A stretch of 64,000 nucleotides of DNA from Bradyrhizobium sp. CB2312 (GCF_029714425.1 NZ_CP121668.1:2501501-2565500), one strand, 5' to 3'; shown: positions 24,311 to 33,090, counted from the first letter of the stretch. Notes: generated by a model from the sequence alone, not told the origin. A program made the numbers and translations.

Positions 24311-25405
24311 ATGTCCGTCGAGTTCATCGGCTTTATCGCCAACAGCAATGCTTCCGAGACCATCGTGCGCCAGGGTCCGGTGCTCGATCCCGCCTATATC
24401 GAGACGGTGGCGAAGGCGCATGAGCTCGCCGGCTTCGACCGCGCCCTGCTGGCGTTCCATTCGACGACGCCAGACGCGCTACAGGTCGCCCAGCATGTGC
24501 TGACCATCACGAAGAAGCTCAAGGTGATGATCGCGCAGCGCCCGGGCTTCACCGCGCCGACACTCTTGGCGCGCCAGCTCGCCACGCTGGACCAGCTCTA
24601 TGACGGCCGTGTGTCGCTGCATGTCATCACCGGCGGCAACGCCATCGAGCTCCGCCAGGACGGCAACACGCTTGACGACAAGGACGGGCGCTACGTCCGC
24701 ACCAGCGAGTTCCTCGACGTGGTGCGTCTGGAATGGACCAGCGAGAAGCCGTTCAACTACAGCGGCAAATATTACAACGTCGAGAATGGCTTCTCTCAGG
24801 TGAAGCCAGTCCAGAAGGGCGGCATCTACACCTTCGTCGGCGGCGGCTCGGATGCAGCGATCGAGGTCGCCGGCAAGCATGCCGATACATTCGCGCTGTG
24901 GGGCGAGTCATACGCGCAGGTGCGCGACGTCACTGCACGCGTTCATAATGCAGCCGTCAGGTACGGGCGGCCGACGCCGCGCTTCAGCCTGTCGGTGCGG
25001 CCGATCCTCGCCGACACCGAGGAGGCCGCCTGGAAGAAGGCGGAGGAGATCCTGGAACGTGCCACCGCGCTCCAGGACCAGACCGGCTACCGCAGGCCGA
25101 ACCACGCCACTGACGGCGCCAAGCGGCTGTTGGCGCTCGCCGACCAGGGCGCGCGCATCGACAAGCGGCTGTGGACCGAGATCGCAAAGCTCACCGGCGC
25201 CAACAGCAACACCACGGCGCTGGTCGGCACGCCCGAACAGGTCGCCGAGGTCTTCGCCGATTACTACGATCTCGGCGTCAGCCATTTCCTGATCCGCGGC
25301 TTCGATCCGCTTCCCGATGCGATCGAGTATGGCCGCGAGCTGATCCCGCTGACGCGCAAGTTGAGCGCTGCACGCGACCAGCAGCGGGGGATCGCGGCGG
25401 AATGA
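24311..25405 (+). CDS. SsuD-like FMNH2-dependent sulfonate monooxygenase (LLM class)
   Basis: A 364-residue bacterial-luciferase-like enzyme that, in SsuD, uses FMNH2 and O2 to split alkanesulfonates into aldehyde and sulfite. Landmarks: VMIAQRPGFTAPTLLARQLATLD (as RPGFTAPTLLARQ), LHVITGGNAIE, GRYVRTSEFLDVVR, YTFVGGGSDAAIEVAGKHAD and the C-terminal ALVGTPEQVAE. It follows ATG 24311 with GGAG upstream. No SsuE-type flavin reductase is in the window, so reductant must come from elsewhere. Its stop overlaps the next gene (ATGA). Confidence 0.92.
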   Translation: MSVEFIGFIANSNASETIVRQGPVLDPAYIETVAKAHELAGFDRALLAFHSTTPDALQVAQHVLTITKKLKVMIAQRPGFTAPTLLARQLATLDQLYDGRVSLHVITGGNAIELRQDGNTLDDKDGRYVRTSEFLDVVRLEWTSEKPFNYSGKYYNVENGFSQVKPVQKGGIYTFVGGGSDAAIEVAGKHADTFALWGESYAQVRDVTARVHNAAVRYGRPTPRFSLSVRPILADTEEAAWKKAEEILERATALQDQTGYRRPNHATDGAKRLLALADQGARIDKRLWTEIAKLTGANSNTTALVGTPEQVAEVFADYYDLGVSHFLIRGFDPLPDAIEYGRELIPLTRKLSAARDQQRGIAAE

Positions 25406-26340
25406 TCCGGTTCATTGTTGCTGCAGCCCTCGCGTTTGCGGCCGCTGATCTCGCCGTCGCGCAAACGACGCTTCGTGTCGGCGACCAGAAGGGCAATTCG
25501 CAGGCCGTGATGGAAGCGGCCGGCGTGCTCAAGGACGTGCCGTACAAGATCGAGTGGAAGGAATTTCCGGCGGCAGCCCCGCTGTTGGAGGCGCTCAGCG
25601 CCGGCGCGATCGAGACCGGGCTCGTTGGCGATGCGCCCTTCACCTTCGCCGCAGCCTCCGGTGCGCCGGTCAAGGCGATCGCGGCGATCCGGCAGACGCG
25701 CGAGGGGCTAGCGATCCTCGTGCCCGAGAACTCGCCGATCAGGAGCTTTGCCGATCTGCGGGGCAAGAAGATTGCCACCGGCCGCGGATCGATCGGCCAT
25801 CAGCTCATCCTTGCGGCGCTCGAGAAGAACGGCTGGAGTGCAAGCGACGTGCAGATCGCGTTCCTCGCCCCCTCCGACGCCAAGATCGCCTATACGCAAG
25901 GTTCGGTCGATGCCTGGTCGACCTGGGAGCCCTATGTGAGCCAGGAGGAGGTGCTGTTCAAATCGCGCCGCATCATCACCTCCGAGGGCCTGACACCGGG
26001 TCTGAGCTTCCAGGTCGCGCGGCCGGACGCGATCCGCGACAAGCGCGCGGAGCTCACGGACTTCGTCCGGCGCCTGACCGCGGCACGCGCGTGGTCGCTG
26101 AACAATATCGACAGCTATGCCGCGACCTGGGGCAGACTGATGAATATCCCGACCGCCGTTCCGCAGAACTGGCTCTCGCGCGCAAAGATCCGGATCGCGC
26201 CGATCGACGACGGCGTGGTCGCGGACGAGCAGAGCACGATCGACCTCTACTTCCGCTGGGGCCTGATCAAGCAGAAGCTCGATGCAGGCGAGATCGTGGA
26301 CCGCTCGTTTGCGGATGCGATCGTGAGGGCGGGGCTGTAA
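25402..26340 (+). CDS. SsuA-like sulfonate binding protein
   Basis: A 312-residue periplasmic protein with Sec signal MIRFIVAAALAFAAADLAVA. TLRVGDQKGNSQAVMEAAGV, YKIEWKEFPAAAPLLEALSA and DAWSTWEPYVSQE match the 18767-19747 protein almost segment for segment, showing paralogy. Translationally coupled to the monooxygenase gene by a 4-bp ATGA overlap. It gives this cluster a third binding protein. Confidence 0.92.
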   Translation: MIRFIVAAALAFAAADLAVAQTTLRVGDQKGNSQAVMEAAGVLKDVPYKIEWKEFPAAAPLLEALSAGAIETGLVGDAPFTFAAASGAPVKAIAAIRQTREGLAILVPENSPIRSFADLRGKKIATGRGSIGHQLILAALEKNGWSASDVQIAFLAPSDAKIAYTQGSVDAWSTWEPYVSQEEVLFKSRRIITSEGLTPGLSFQVARPDAIRDKRAELTDFVRRLTAARAWSLNNIDSYAATWGRLMNIPTAVPQNWLSRAKIRIAPIDDGVVADEQSTIDLYFRWGLIKQKLDAGEIVDRSFADAIVRAGL

Positions 26341-26368
26341 GCGCAATTTCATGTTCCTGAACGCGGTA

Positions 26369-26615
26369 CCTTCCCTCTCCCCTTGTGGGAGAGGGTGGCT
26401 CGCCGCGATAGCGGCGAGACGGGTGAGGGGTCTCTCTCCGCGAGTCCGGAAGCGTAGGGTGGGAAAGACGCACTTGCGCCGTGCCCACCATCTCATCCTC
26501 GATGACAGAAGCCGTGGGCACGCTTCGCTTTGCCCACCCTACGAGACTGCGGTCGCGGATAGATACCCCTCATCCGGCGCTTCGCGCCACCTTCTCCCAC
26601 AAGGGGAGAAGGAAG
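26369..26615. repeat. Nested palindromic repeat block
   Basis: The outer parts are inverse copies (CCCTCTCCCCTTGTGGGAGA at about 26372, CTTCTCCCACAAGGGGAGAA at about 26592). Inside sits a second palindrome: GCGTAGGGTGGG at about 26453 and CCCACCCTACG at about 26534, with GTGCCCACCAT and GTGGGCAC inward. This fills most of the 462-nt gap 26341-26802, which holds no gene. Confidence 0.75.
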
Positions 26616-26802
26616 AAGCTCTCTCACAGGCATTTCAAGGCCTCGTGAGAAAGGAGCACGTTCCAGCGCAATTGCCTTCCTCGAAAAATCCTGCTGCCTT
26701 CTCGGCTAGCGACAACATCCCCATTGCTATTTGCACCGCCTCCCTTGCACCACGCCGAGCGCCGTCAAAAATCAATCCGACGACCACATCGGGAGACCGG
26801 CC

Positions 26803-27648
26803 ATGGGCCTGCAAGAAACAAGAATCGAATCGCTTCCCTTCGTCACTGCCGAACTCAACTATCTCGCGCCGACATCAGGCAAGCCGCGCACCTATGCCTT
26901 CGATCCGCCGCCCGGCGAGCCCAAGAGCACGTCGCTGCCGGAGCCGCATCAGGTGCCGATCTTCGATGCGCGGCTGATTGCCGAGAACTTCTCGCTCGAC
27001 CGCGAGGGCTTTGCGCTGGTGCGCCATCCGACGCAGGTGAAGGACTTTTACAACGACGAGGAAATCCGCACCGTCTACTATCCCGCCGTCGAGGCCTTTC
27101 TGCGCGCGACGCTGAAGGCGGATCGCGTCGTGATCTTCGATCACACCGTGCGCAAGCGCGTCGAGGGCGCCGCTGACATTCGCGGCGGCGGGCCGCGCCA
27201 GCCGGCGACGCGCGTCCATGTCGACCAGACCGCCGTCTCCGGCGCCAACCGCGTGCGCGAGCATCTGCCAGATGAGGCCGAGGAGCTGCTGAAGGGCCGC
27301 GTGCAGGTGATCAATCTGTGGCGGCCGGTCCGCGGACCTTTACGCGATTCTCCGCTCGCAATGGCTGACGGCACGACGGTCGCGCCTGATGATCTCGTTG
27401 CCTCCGATCTGATCTATCCCAACCGCCGCGGCGAGACCTATTCGGTGAAATACAATCCGAACCATCGCTGGTTCTATTTCCCCGAGATGACGCCGGACGA
27501 GGCGCTGCTGCTCAAATGCTATGATTCCGCAACCGACGGCCGCACGCGCTTCGGGCCGCACACCGCGTTCGTCGACCCGACCACGCCGCCGGATGCGGCA
27601 CCGCGCGAGAGCATCGAGGTGCGAACGCTGGTTTTTCACAAATCGTAA
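26803..27648 (+). CDS. CmcJ/NvfI-family Fe(II)/2-oxoglutarate oxygenase-like protein
   Basis: A 281-residue protein of the family named after CmcJ (cephamycin) and NvfI (fungal), which also includes AsaB/GA4-desaturase-like proteins. Seen: AELNYLAPTSGKPRTYAFDPP (as ELNYLAPTSGKPRTYAFDPP), VIFDHTVRKR, RVHVDQT with the H-x-D iron motif, LINLWRP-like VINLWRPVRGPLRDSPLAM, and RFGPHTAFVDP with the distal His. Substrates are diverse; none can be inferred here. ATG 26803 is used rather than 26731, which lacks family sequence. A terminator follows. Confidence 0.85.
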   Translation: MGLQETRIESLPFVTAELNYLAPTSGKPRTYAFDPPPGEPKSTSLPEPHQVPIFDARLIAENFSLDREGFALVRHPTQVKDFYNDEEIRTVYYPAVEAFLRATLKADRVVIFDHTVRKRVEGAADIRGGGPRQPATRVHVDQTAVSGANRVREHLPDEAEELLKGRVQVINLWRPVRGPLRDSPLAMADGTTVAPDDLVASDLIYPNRRGETYSVKYNPNHRWFYFPEMTPDEALLLKCYDSATDGRTRFGPHTAFVDPTTPPDAAPRESIEVRTLVFHKS

Positions 27649-27659
27649 CAATGTGTGAT

Positions 27660-27694
27660 GGCACTGCCGCGCATCGCGCGGCAGTGTTTTGGGA
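27660..27694 (+). terminator. Rho-independent terminator
   Basis: CACTGCCGCGC-ATC-GCGCGGCAGTG followed by TTTTGGG, just after the CmcJ-like gene. Confidence 0.85.
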
Positions 27695-27752
27695 ACTTAA
27701 GGGAACAACGCGACGTTTGCAGCGCCGGGCAGGGCAAACCGGGAGCGGTGCC

Positions 27753-28061
27753 GTGCAAGCGCAAACGACATTTTTGCTTTGTTTGACCTCATTTCTCGCC
27801 GTTATTTCAGTTGCACAGGCCGAAAGTGGACTGGCCTCCTATTACAGCTATGCGAAAGCCGGCCGGGGCGAATTGACCTGCGCCCACCGTACGCGGCCGT
27901 TCGGCAGCGTGCTCAAGGTGTCCTATAGCGGCCGCACGATCGAGTGCCGCGTCAACGATCGCGGCCCCTTCATCCGCGGCCGTATCGTCGATCTCTCGGT
28001 GCCGGCCGCCCGCGCGCTCGGCATGATGAGCGCCGGCTTGGTGCGGGTCTCGGTGGAATAG
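27753..28061 (+). CDS. Short RlpA-like protein
   Basis: A 102-residue exported protein. GTG 27753 (GGGAG at about 27741) starts the signal VQAQTTFLLCLTSFLAVISV-AQA, without a lipobox Cys in the usual place. The mature part is a bare RlpA double-psi barrel: GLASYYSYAKAGRGELTCAH, VNDRGPFIRGRIVDLSVPAA. A longer frame to ATG 27651 reads through the preceding terminator, so it is rejected. It is a second RlpA in the window, with two Cys in the barrel (LTCAH, IECRV). Confidence 0.8.
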   Translation: MQAQTTFLLCLTSFLAVISVAQAESGLASYYSYAKAGRGELTCAHRTRPFGSVLKVSYSGRTIECRVNDRGPFIRGRIVDLSVPAARALGMMSAGLVRVSVE

Positions 28062-28106
28062 CCAGGTAAGCGCGCTATAGTGTCGCCCAAAGGGTGAGGG
28101 GGCGCT

Positions 28107-29348
28107 ATGGCCAAAATCAGGGTTGGGCTCGTCGGCTGCGGCTTCGTGTCGGAGCTGCATATGTATGCGTTCCGGCGCGTCTATGGCGTCGATGTGGAGG
28201 TCGCGGCAGTGGCCGCGCGCGGCGACAAAGTTGTCACCTTCGCCCAGCATCACAATATTCCGCGCGTTTATCGCAGCTTTGCCGAATTGATCGCGGACCG
28301 CGAGCTCGATGTCATCGACATCTGCACTCCGCCCAACCTGCATGCCGAGATGATCGTTGCCAGCATGCAGGCCGGCAAGCACGTGATCTGCGAAAAGCCG
28401 TTCGCGGGCTATTTCGGCCGCGAGGGCGACGAGCAGCCGATCGGCAGGCACGTGCCGAAGGCGCTGATGTATGAGCGCGTGCTGGAGGAGATGGACGCGA
28501 CACGCGCGGCAATCGAGCGCACCGGCAAGCTCTTCATGTATGCCGAGGATTGGATCTACGCGCCGGCGGTGACCAAGATCGCGGAGATCATCAAGGCGAC
28601 CAAGGACAAGATCCTGTTCATGAAGGGCGAGGAGAGCCATTCCGGCTCGCATGCCGCGCATGCGGCGCAATGGGCGATGACCGGCGGCGGCTCGCTGATC
28701 CGCATGGGCTGCCACCCGCTCTCGGCCGTGCTCTATCTGAAGCAGGTCGAAGCCAAAGCGCGCGGCGAGAGCATCCATGTCGCCAGCGTGACTTGCGATG
28801 TCGGCAACGTCACGGCCGTCCTGAAGCCGGAGGAGCGCACCTATATCAAGGCCAATCCCGTCGATGTCGAGGATTGGGGCACGCTCACCGCGACCTTCTC
28901 CGACGGCACCAAGGCCACCGTGTTTTCCGGCGACATGATCATGGGCGGCGTGCGCAATTTGATCGAGACCTATACCTCCGGCGGCTCGTTGTTCGCCAAT
29001 ATCACGCCGAACACCCATCTGATGAGCTACCAGACCTCTGAGGAGAAGCTCGCCTCGGTTTACATTACCGAGAAGGTCGACCGCAAAACCGGCTGGCAAT
29101 ATGTCTGCCTGGAGGAGGAATGGACGCGCGGCTATTTGCAGGAGATCCAGGACTTCATGGAATGCGCCGCGAGCGGCCGGCAGCCGCTGTCGGATCTCGC
29201 GCTGGCCTATGAGACGATCAAGGTGAACTACGCCGGCTATTGGGCCGCGGAAGAGGGGGGCGGGTGGTGCTGTAGGGGCGGTGGGTCCGCTGAACGAGCC
29301 GCGGGCTCGCTGCAAACCCTTCTCCCCTTGTGGGAGAAGGTGGCATAG
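28107..29348 (+). CDS. Gfo/Idh/MocA-family oxidoreductase
   Basis: A 413-residue NAD(P)-dependent sugar or cyclitol dehydrogenase-type protein. The Rossmann motif VGLVGCGFVSELHM opens it; VIDICTPPNLHAEM and GKHVICEKPFAGYFG contain the EKP cofactor/catalytic motif, and SGSHAAHAAQWAMTGGGSLI plus RMGCHPLSAVLY the substrate-site H. The last residues (LLPLWEKVA) are encoded by an intergenic repeat arm, so the true family C-terminus ends near YAGYWAAEE. Substrate unknown. A gap of 45 nt separates it from RlpA. Confidence 0.9.
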   Translation: MAKIRVGLVGCGFVSELHMYAFRRVYGVDVEVAAVAARGDKVVTFAQHHNIPRVYRSFAELIADRELDVIDICTPPNLHAEMIVASMQAGKHVICEKPFAGYFGREGDEQPIGRHVPKALMYERVLEEMDATRAAIERTGKLFMYAEDWIYAPAVTKIAEIIKATKDKILFMKGEESHSGSHAAHAAQWAMTGGGSLIRMGCHPLSAVLYLKQVEAKARGESIHVASVTCDVGNVTAVLKPEERTYIKANPVDVEDWGTLTATFSDGTKATVFSGDMIMGGVRNLIETYTSGGSLFANITPNTHLMSYQTSEEKLASVYITEKVDRKTGWQYVCLEEEWTRGYLQEIQDFMECAASGRQPLSDLALAYETIKVNYAGYWAAEEGGGWCCRGGGSAERAAGSLQTLLPLWEKVA

Positions 29349-29570
29349 GCCGCCTATGGCGGCCGTTCTTGAGAACGCCGAAGCGAAGCTTCGGCTATGG
29401 CGCCGGATGAGGGGTCTCTCTCCGCGAGTTCGCTGCAACAGGTTCACGCGCGGAGAGAGACCCCTCAACCGTCTCGCGCTATCGCCATAGCCGATGCAAA
29501 GCATCGGCGTTCTTAGGAAACGGCGGCCAAAGGCCGCCTATGCCACCCTCTCCCACAAGGGGAGAGGGAA
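29318..29570. repeat. Large imperfect inverted repeat (about 250 bp)
   Basis: Left arm about 29318-29425 and right arm about 29452-29570 mirror each other: CTTCTCCCCTTGTGGGAGAA against CTCTCCCACAAGGGGAGAGG, GGCCGCCTATGGC against GGCCGCCTATGCC, and CTCTCTCCGCG against CGCGGAGAGAG at the centre. It starts inside the upstream coding region and fills the gap to 29589. Confidence 0.8.
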
Positions 29571-29589
29571 AGGCGACCGGTGTCGCCAT

Positions 29590-29676
29590 CTACCAGGCCC
29601 CGACCGCGATCATGATCGCGATGGTCATGCACGAGAGACAGGCAATCGATGCAGTATAGAACTCGGGTGTGTTCAA
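29590..29676 (-). CDS. Tiny membrane protein (28 aa, TTG start)
   Basis: A 28-codon ORF starting LNTPEFYTASIACLSCMT and continuing as a hydrophobic span ending IAVGAW. GGAGG sits 5 nt upstream of the TTG, an ideal spacing. It has one transmembrane helix and two Cys. It follows the 29735-29914 ORF on the same strand after 58 nt. Function unknown. Confidence 0.5.
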   Translation of the reverse strand: MNTPEFYTASIACLSCMTIAIMIAVGAW

Positions 29677-29734
29677 TGTTGCCTCCTGAACAAGTGCGGC
29701 CTTTCTCAAAGGCCGCTGACGCGGGGAGAGGCGG

Positions 29735-29914
29735 CTATTTTCTGGTGCGGTTCAACTCGTCGTGCTGCGCGTCCATTTCGGCATCCGGATCGGCGAAGTC
29801 TTCGTCCGGCAGAACGAGTTCATCACGCTTGCCGGTGAGCAGAAGCTGTTTGCGCATTTCCGCCAGGCGGGCGCGGCAGAATTCCCTGTAGAGCAATTCG
29901 AGTATGGCGGGCAT
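29735..29914 (-). CDS. Small hypothetical protein (59 aa)
   Basis: ATG 29914 follows GGGGGTGAAG. The product starts MPAILELLYREFCRARLAEM and has an acidic C-terminal half (LPDEDFADPDAEMDAQHDEL). A basic helical N-terminus with an acidic tail is a common pattern of small rhizobial proteins. An ATG 12 nt upstream is possible but overlaps the ribosome-binding site. Confidence 0.55.
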   Translation of the reverse strand: MPAILELLYREFCRARLAEMRKQLLLTGKRDELVLPDEDFADPDAEMDAQHDELNRTRK

Positions 29915-30079
29915 CTTCACCCCCATCGCTGGATTTCACGACCTGAGAACTTTTCTGATTCCGGCTGGACGGCCGTAATGCGAGCCGGTCCTGCGCGTGA
30001 TGATCCTCGGCCTTAAATCGAATTAAGGCGTGAAAGCAGCGTGAAACGAAATGAGGGGGCAACACCGGATGAAGGGCCG

Positions 30080-30178
30080 TCGCCGCAAGTTCATCCGCGA
30101 GAGGTTCACGCGTGACGAGAACCTCTCAGCACTTCGCCGGTCTGGCGAGTTATTCACCGCAAGGGGAGAGGGCCCACC
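30080..30178. repeat. Partial intergenic palindromic repeat
   Basis: GAGAGGTTC and GAACCTCTC pair around ACGCGTGAC, and the right end CCGCAAGGGGAGAGGG matches the arms of the other large repeats. It lies just downstream of the binding-protein gene ending at 30182. No gene is seen in 29915-30181. Confidence 0.6.
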
Positions 30179-30181
30179 GCC

Positions 30182-31492
30182 TCACGCCCCGTAGGTCGAG
30201 CCTTTCGGCAGCGGGAACACTGGATCCTGCGTGCGGATGTTGGTCGGCCACACCACCGAGATGTGCTCGCCGGCGTTCTGCATTACGACCGGCGTCGAGC
30301 GCTCGTTCTGTCCGGAGAGCGGCGTGCCCGGCGGGAAGAACTTGACGCCATAGCCCTGGATGGTGCCGCCGGCGGGAATGTCGACGTCGAGCGCGGCCTT
30401 GCGGATCGCTTCCGGCTCGAAGCTGCCGTATTTCTCCTTGGCGACGGGCAGCACGTTGTTGAGCAGCACCCAGGTCTGGTTGAAGCCCATCGAGCAGTGC
30501 GGCGGCACCTCGGTGGCGCCGGTCTTGGCCTTGTAGCGCGTGACCATCGCGTTGGTCAGATCGCCGATACCTGGCGCGAGCTTGGCCGGATCGAGCAGCT
30601 GTGCCGGCACCGGATCGATGTTGCAGAAATTGTCGATGTCGGCGCCAAAAGTGGCGCGCAGCTTGTCGAGCTGGCTGTAGCCGGCGCCGGCGCCGAACAG
30701 CATCTTGAAGCGCAATCCGCTCTCGCGTGCCTGGCGCAGGAACAGGGTGATGTCGGGATTGTAACCCGCATGCGAGATCACGTCGGCCTTGGCGCGCTTG
30801 ATCTTGGTGACCAGCACCGAGAGATCGGGCGCGGAGGCCGAGTAACCCTCGCGCAGCACCACCTGGATGCCGGCCTGCTTGGCATAGGCTTCGTCCGCAG
30901 CGGCGACGCCGACGCCATAGGGGCCGTCCTCGTGGATCAGCGCGACCTTGACGTCCTTTGGGTCCATGCCGAGCTTGCCTTGCGCATGCTCGGTGAGGAA
31001 GGCGGCGAAGGCCTGTCCGTATTGATCCGAATGGATCTGCGCGCGAAACACGTATTGCAGGTTCTTGTCCTTGAACACGGCGGTCGAGACCGCGGTCGTG
31101 ATCCAGAGGATCTTCTTCTGCTGCTCGACCTTGGCCGCGAGTGGCACCGCATGCGAGCTCGCATAGACGCCGTTGAGGATGTCGATCTTCTCCTGACTGA
31201 TCAGGCGTTCGGCCTCGTTGATGGCAACGTCGGGTTTGCTCTGGGAATCCGCGGCGACCGGAGCAATCTTGTACTTGCCGCCGACACCGCCTTTCTCGTT
31301 GACGAGGTCGATCGCGATCTGTGCGCCGATCGACGAGGCGACCGAGCCGCCGGCGGCGAAGGGGCCGGTGAGGTCGTAGATCAGCCCGATGCGCAAATTC
31401 TCGGCTTGCGCCTGGGCCCTGGTCCAATCGAGGCTGAGTGCGGCGGCGGCAGCCGCCGTACCCTTCAGCAGCTGCCTGCGTGAAGTCGGCAT
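30182..31492 (-). CDS. Branched-chain-type ABC binding protein (orphan)
   Basis: A 436-residue periplasmic binding protein of the LivJ/AmiC (type I) class. A twin-arginine-like signal PTSRRQLLKGTAAAAAALSL opens it; LRIGLIYDLTGPFAAGGSVA and AERLISQEKIDILNGVYASS are class landmarks. ATG 31492 is supported by GAGGGAGGA. No permease or ATPase of this type is adjacent, so it probably works with a transporter elsewhere. It lies 163 nt downstream of the MocR gene on the same strand. Confidence 0.9.
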   Translation of the reverse strand: MPTSRRQLLKGTAAAAAALSLDWTRAQAQAENLRIGLIYDLTGPFAAGGSVASSIGAQIAIDLVNEKGGVGGKYKIAPVAADSQSKPDVAINEAERLISQEKIDILNGVYASSHAVPLAAKVEQQKKILWITTAVSTAVFKDKNLQYVFRAQIHSDQYGQAFAAFLTEHAQGKLGMDPKDVKVALIHEDGPYGVGVAAADEAYAKQAGIQVVLREGYSASAPDLSVLVTKIKRAKADVISHAGYNPDITLFLRQARESGLRFKMLFGAGAGYSQLDKLRATFGADIDNFCNIDPVPAQLLDPAKLAPGIGDLTNAMVTRYKAKTGATEVPPHCSMGFNQTWVLLNNVLPVAKEKYGSFEPEAIRKAALDVDIPAGGTIQGYGVKFFPPGTPLSGQNERSTPVVMQNAGEHISVVWPTNIRTQDPVFPLPKGSTYGA

Positions 31493-31655
31493 CCTATCCT
31501 CCCTCAAAACCCGTCGGTTGATCGGTCTTGTTGTTTTTTTCCAAGTATTTGGAGGGTGCGTGTGAAAGTCAACATGCAGCGCACCAGACAATTCGCAGTC
31601 GGCCGCGCGGCGCGGATGGCGCGAGCCGGCACTGCATCATCGTACGCCTGACGGA

Positions 31656-33044
31656 TCAGAGAAACGGCGATGCCAAGGCCGGAGTTTCGACCAGCGCGTG
31701 AGCGGCATACTCGAGCGCAGATCTAATCTGCGCTCGCGTGGAAGGGCCGCAGATGCATACTCTGACGGCCTCGGGGGGCGGATCAGTCACGACAAAGGCG
31801 TCACTTGCGACGACGCCGACGCCGGTCTGCCGCATATGCTCCACGAAAGCCGAGCGCCTCCAGGGCGTGGGCAGCGCGACCCACAGGTTGAAGCTGAGGG
31901 GATCACCCCGGTAGGACCCCTTGGGCAGGATTTCGGCCGCGAGCTTCTGCCGCGCCGAGGTCTCGGCGCGGATGAACCGCAACATCGTGTCCGCGGTGCC
32001 GTCTTCGATCCAGCGCGTCGCGATCGCCACGGTAAGGGGAGATGCCATCACGGTCGCGGACCGGAGCGCCGAGGCAAACGGCCAGGCCGAGCGCGTATCG
32101 GGCACGACGACATAGGCGGTGCGCAAGCCTGCTCCGATGCATTTCGCCAGTCCCGCAACGTGCCAGGTCAGATCGGGCGCGATCGCGGCGAAGGGCGCGT
32201 GGCCGTGGCCGTGCTCGGGAATGAAGCCATAGGCGTCGTCCTCGATGATCGGCAGCTTGAAGCGTCGTGCAATCGCGACGATCTCGCGCCGCCGCGAGTC
32301 CGGAATCGTCAGGGTCGTCGGATTCTGCAGCGTCGGATTGAGGTAGATGGCCTTGGGCTTCAGCTTCTTGCAGGCATCGGTCAGCGCCTGCGGCTCAATG
32401 CCATCGTCATCCATCGGCAGGCCGACGAGAGCAATGCCGAGCTGCGCGGCGATGGACCTGATCCCGGGATAGGTGATGGCCTCGCATAGCACCACCTCGC
32501 CTGCTTTCGCGAGGATCGAGAGAATGCCGAGCAGCGCCGGATGTGCCCCCGGCGAGACGAAAATGCGGCTCTGCGCCGGCACCAGCGCACGGCGGCCGAG
32601 CCAGCTCGACGCGGCATCCTTGTCGGCCTGCGTGCCGCCAAAGCCCTGGTAGCGCAGCAGCGGAACGATGTCGCGCATCACATGCTCGGCGCCCGCCTGC
32701 ATGCGCTCGATCAACTCGGGATCATCAGGCTCCGGAGGCAGGTTCATCGACAGGTCGACGGGGCGAGGCGGAAAGTTTGTCGCCGAGCGTCGCGGCCGCG
32801 GCTTGTCGCGAACGAAGGTTCCCTGTCCAACCTTCGATTCAACGAGCCCGCGCTTCTGGGCTTCGACATAGCCGCGCGCGACGGTGGTGAAATCGACATC
32901 GAGACGCTTGGCCAGTTTCCGCTGCGGCGGCAAGCGGTCGCCGATCACAAGCCGTCCGGCGGCGATATCATCGGCAATTGCGTCTGCGATGGCGAGATAG
33001 CGCGGCTTGTCGCTGCTCGAGAGATCGGGTCGCCAGTCGGCCAT
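31656..33044 (-). CDS. MocR-type transcription regulator (GntR DNA-binding plus aminotransferase-like domain)
   Basis: A 462-residue MocR/PdxR-type protein. Residues about 12-80 form a GntR winged helix (YLAIADAIADDIAAGRLVIG, LPPQRKLAKRLDVDFTTVAR). The rest is a fold-type I aminotransferase domain with YLNPTLQNPTTLTIP, IIEDDAYGFIPE and a PLP-Lys in HVAGLAKCIGAGLRTAY. It is divergent from the nit cluster across 332 AT-rich nt that carry a repeated 21-nt motif at 33070 and 33260. That layout suggests it controls itself and perhaps the nit genes; the effector is unknown. Confidence 0.9.
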   Translation of the reverse strand: MADWRPDLSSSDKPRYLAIADAIADDIAAGRLVIGDRLPPQRKLAKRLDVDFTTVARGYVEAQKRGLVESKVGQGTFVRDKPRPRRSATNFPPRPVDLSMNLPPEPDDPELIERMQAGAEHVMRDIVPLLRYQGFGGTQADKDAASSWLGRRALVPAQSRIFVSPGAHPALLGILSILAKAGEVVLCEAITYPGIRSIAAQLGIALVGLPMDDDGIEPQALTDACKKLKPKAIYLNPTLQNPTTLTIPDSRRREIVAIARRFKLPIIEDDAYGFIPEHGHGHAPFAAIAPDLTWHVAGLAKCIGAGLRTAYVVVPDTRSAWPFASALRSATVMASPLTVAIATRWIEDGTADTMLRFIRAETSARQKLAAEILPKGSYRGDPLSFNLWVALPTPWRRSAFVEHMRQTGVGVVASDAFVVTDPPPEAVRVCICGPSTRAQIRSALEYAAHALVETPALASPFL

Positions 33045-33069
33045 AGTTCAGTTCCGGTCAGTTACGTCA

Positions 33070-33090
33070 GCATAATTGACTGTATATTGT
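33070..33090. promoter_or_regulatory. Candidate MocR operator, copy 1
   Basis: GCATAATTGAC-TGTATATTGT, 25 nt upstream of the MocR start. It matches copy 2 at 33260-33280 in 19 of 21 positions, in the same orientation. Confidence 0.5.

Noticed and set aside
26369..26615. CRISPR-like array
   Set aside because: The repeats are inverted and unequal, with no regular spacing or spacers; they are palindromic intergenic elements.
27651..27752. Upstream ATG start for the second RlpA
   Set aside because: That start would read through a strong terminator hairpin and place the signal peptide about 40 residues in.
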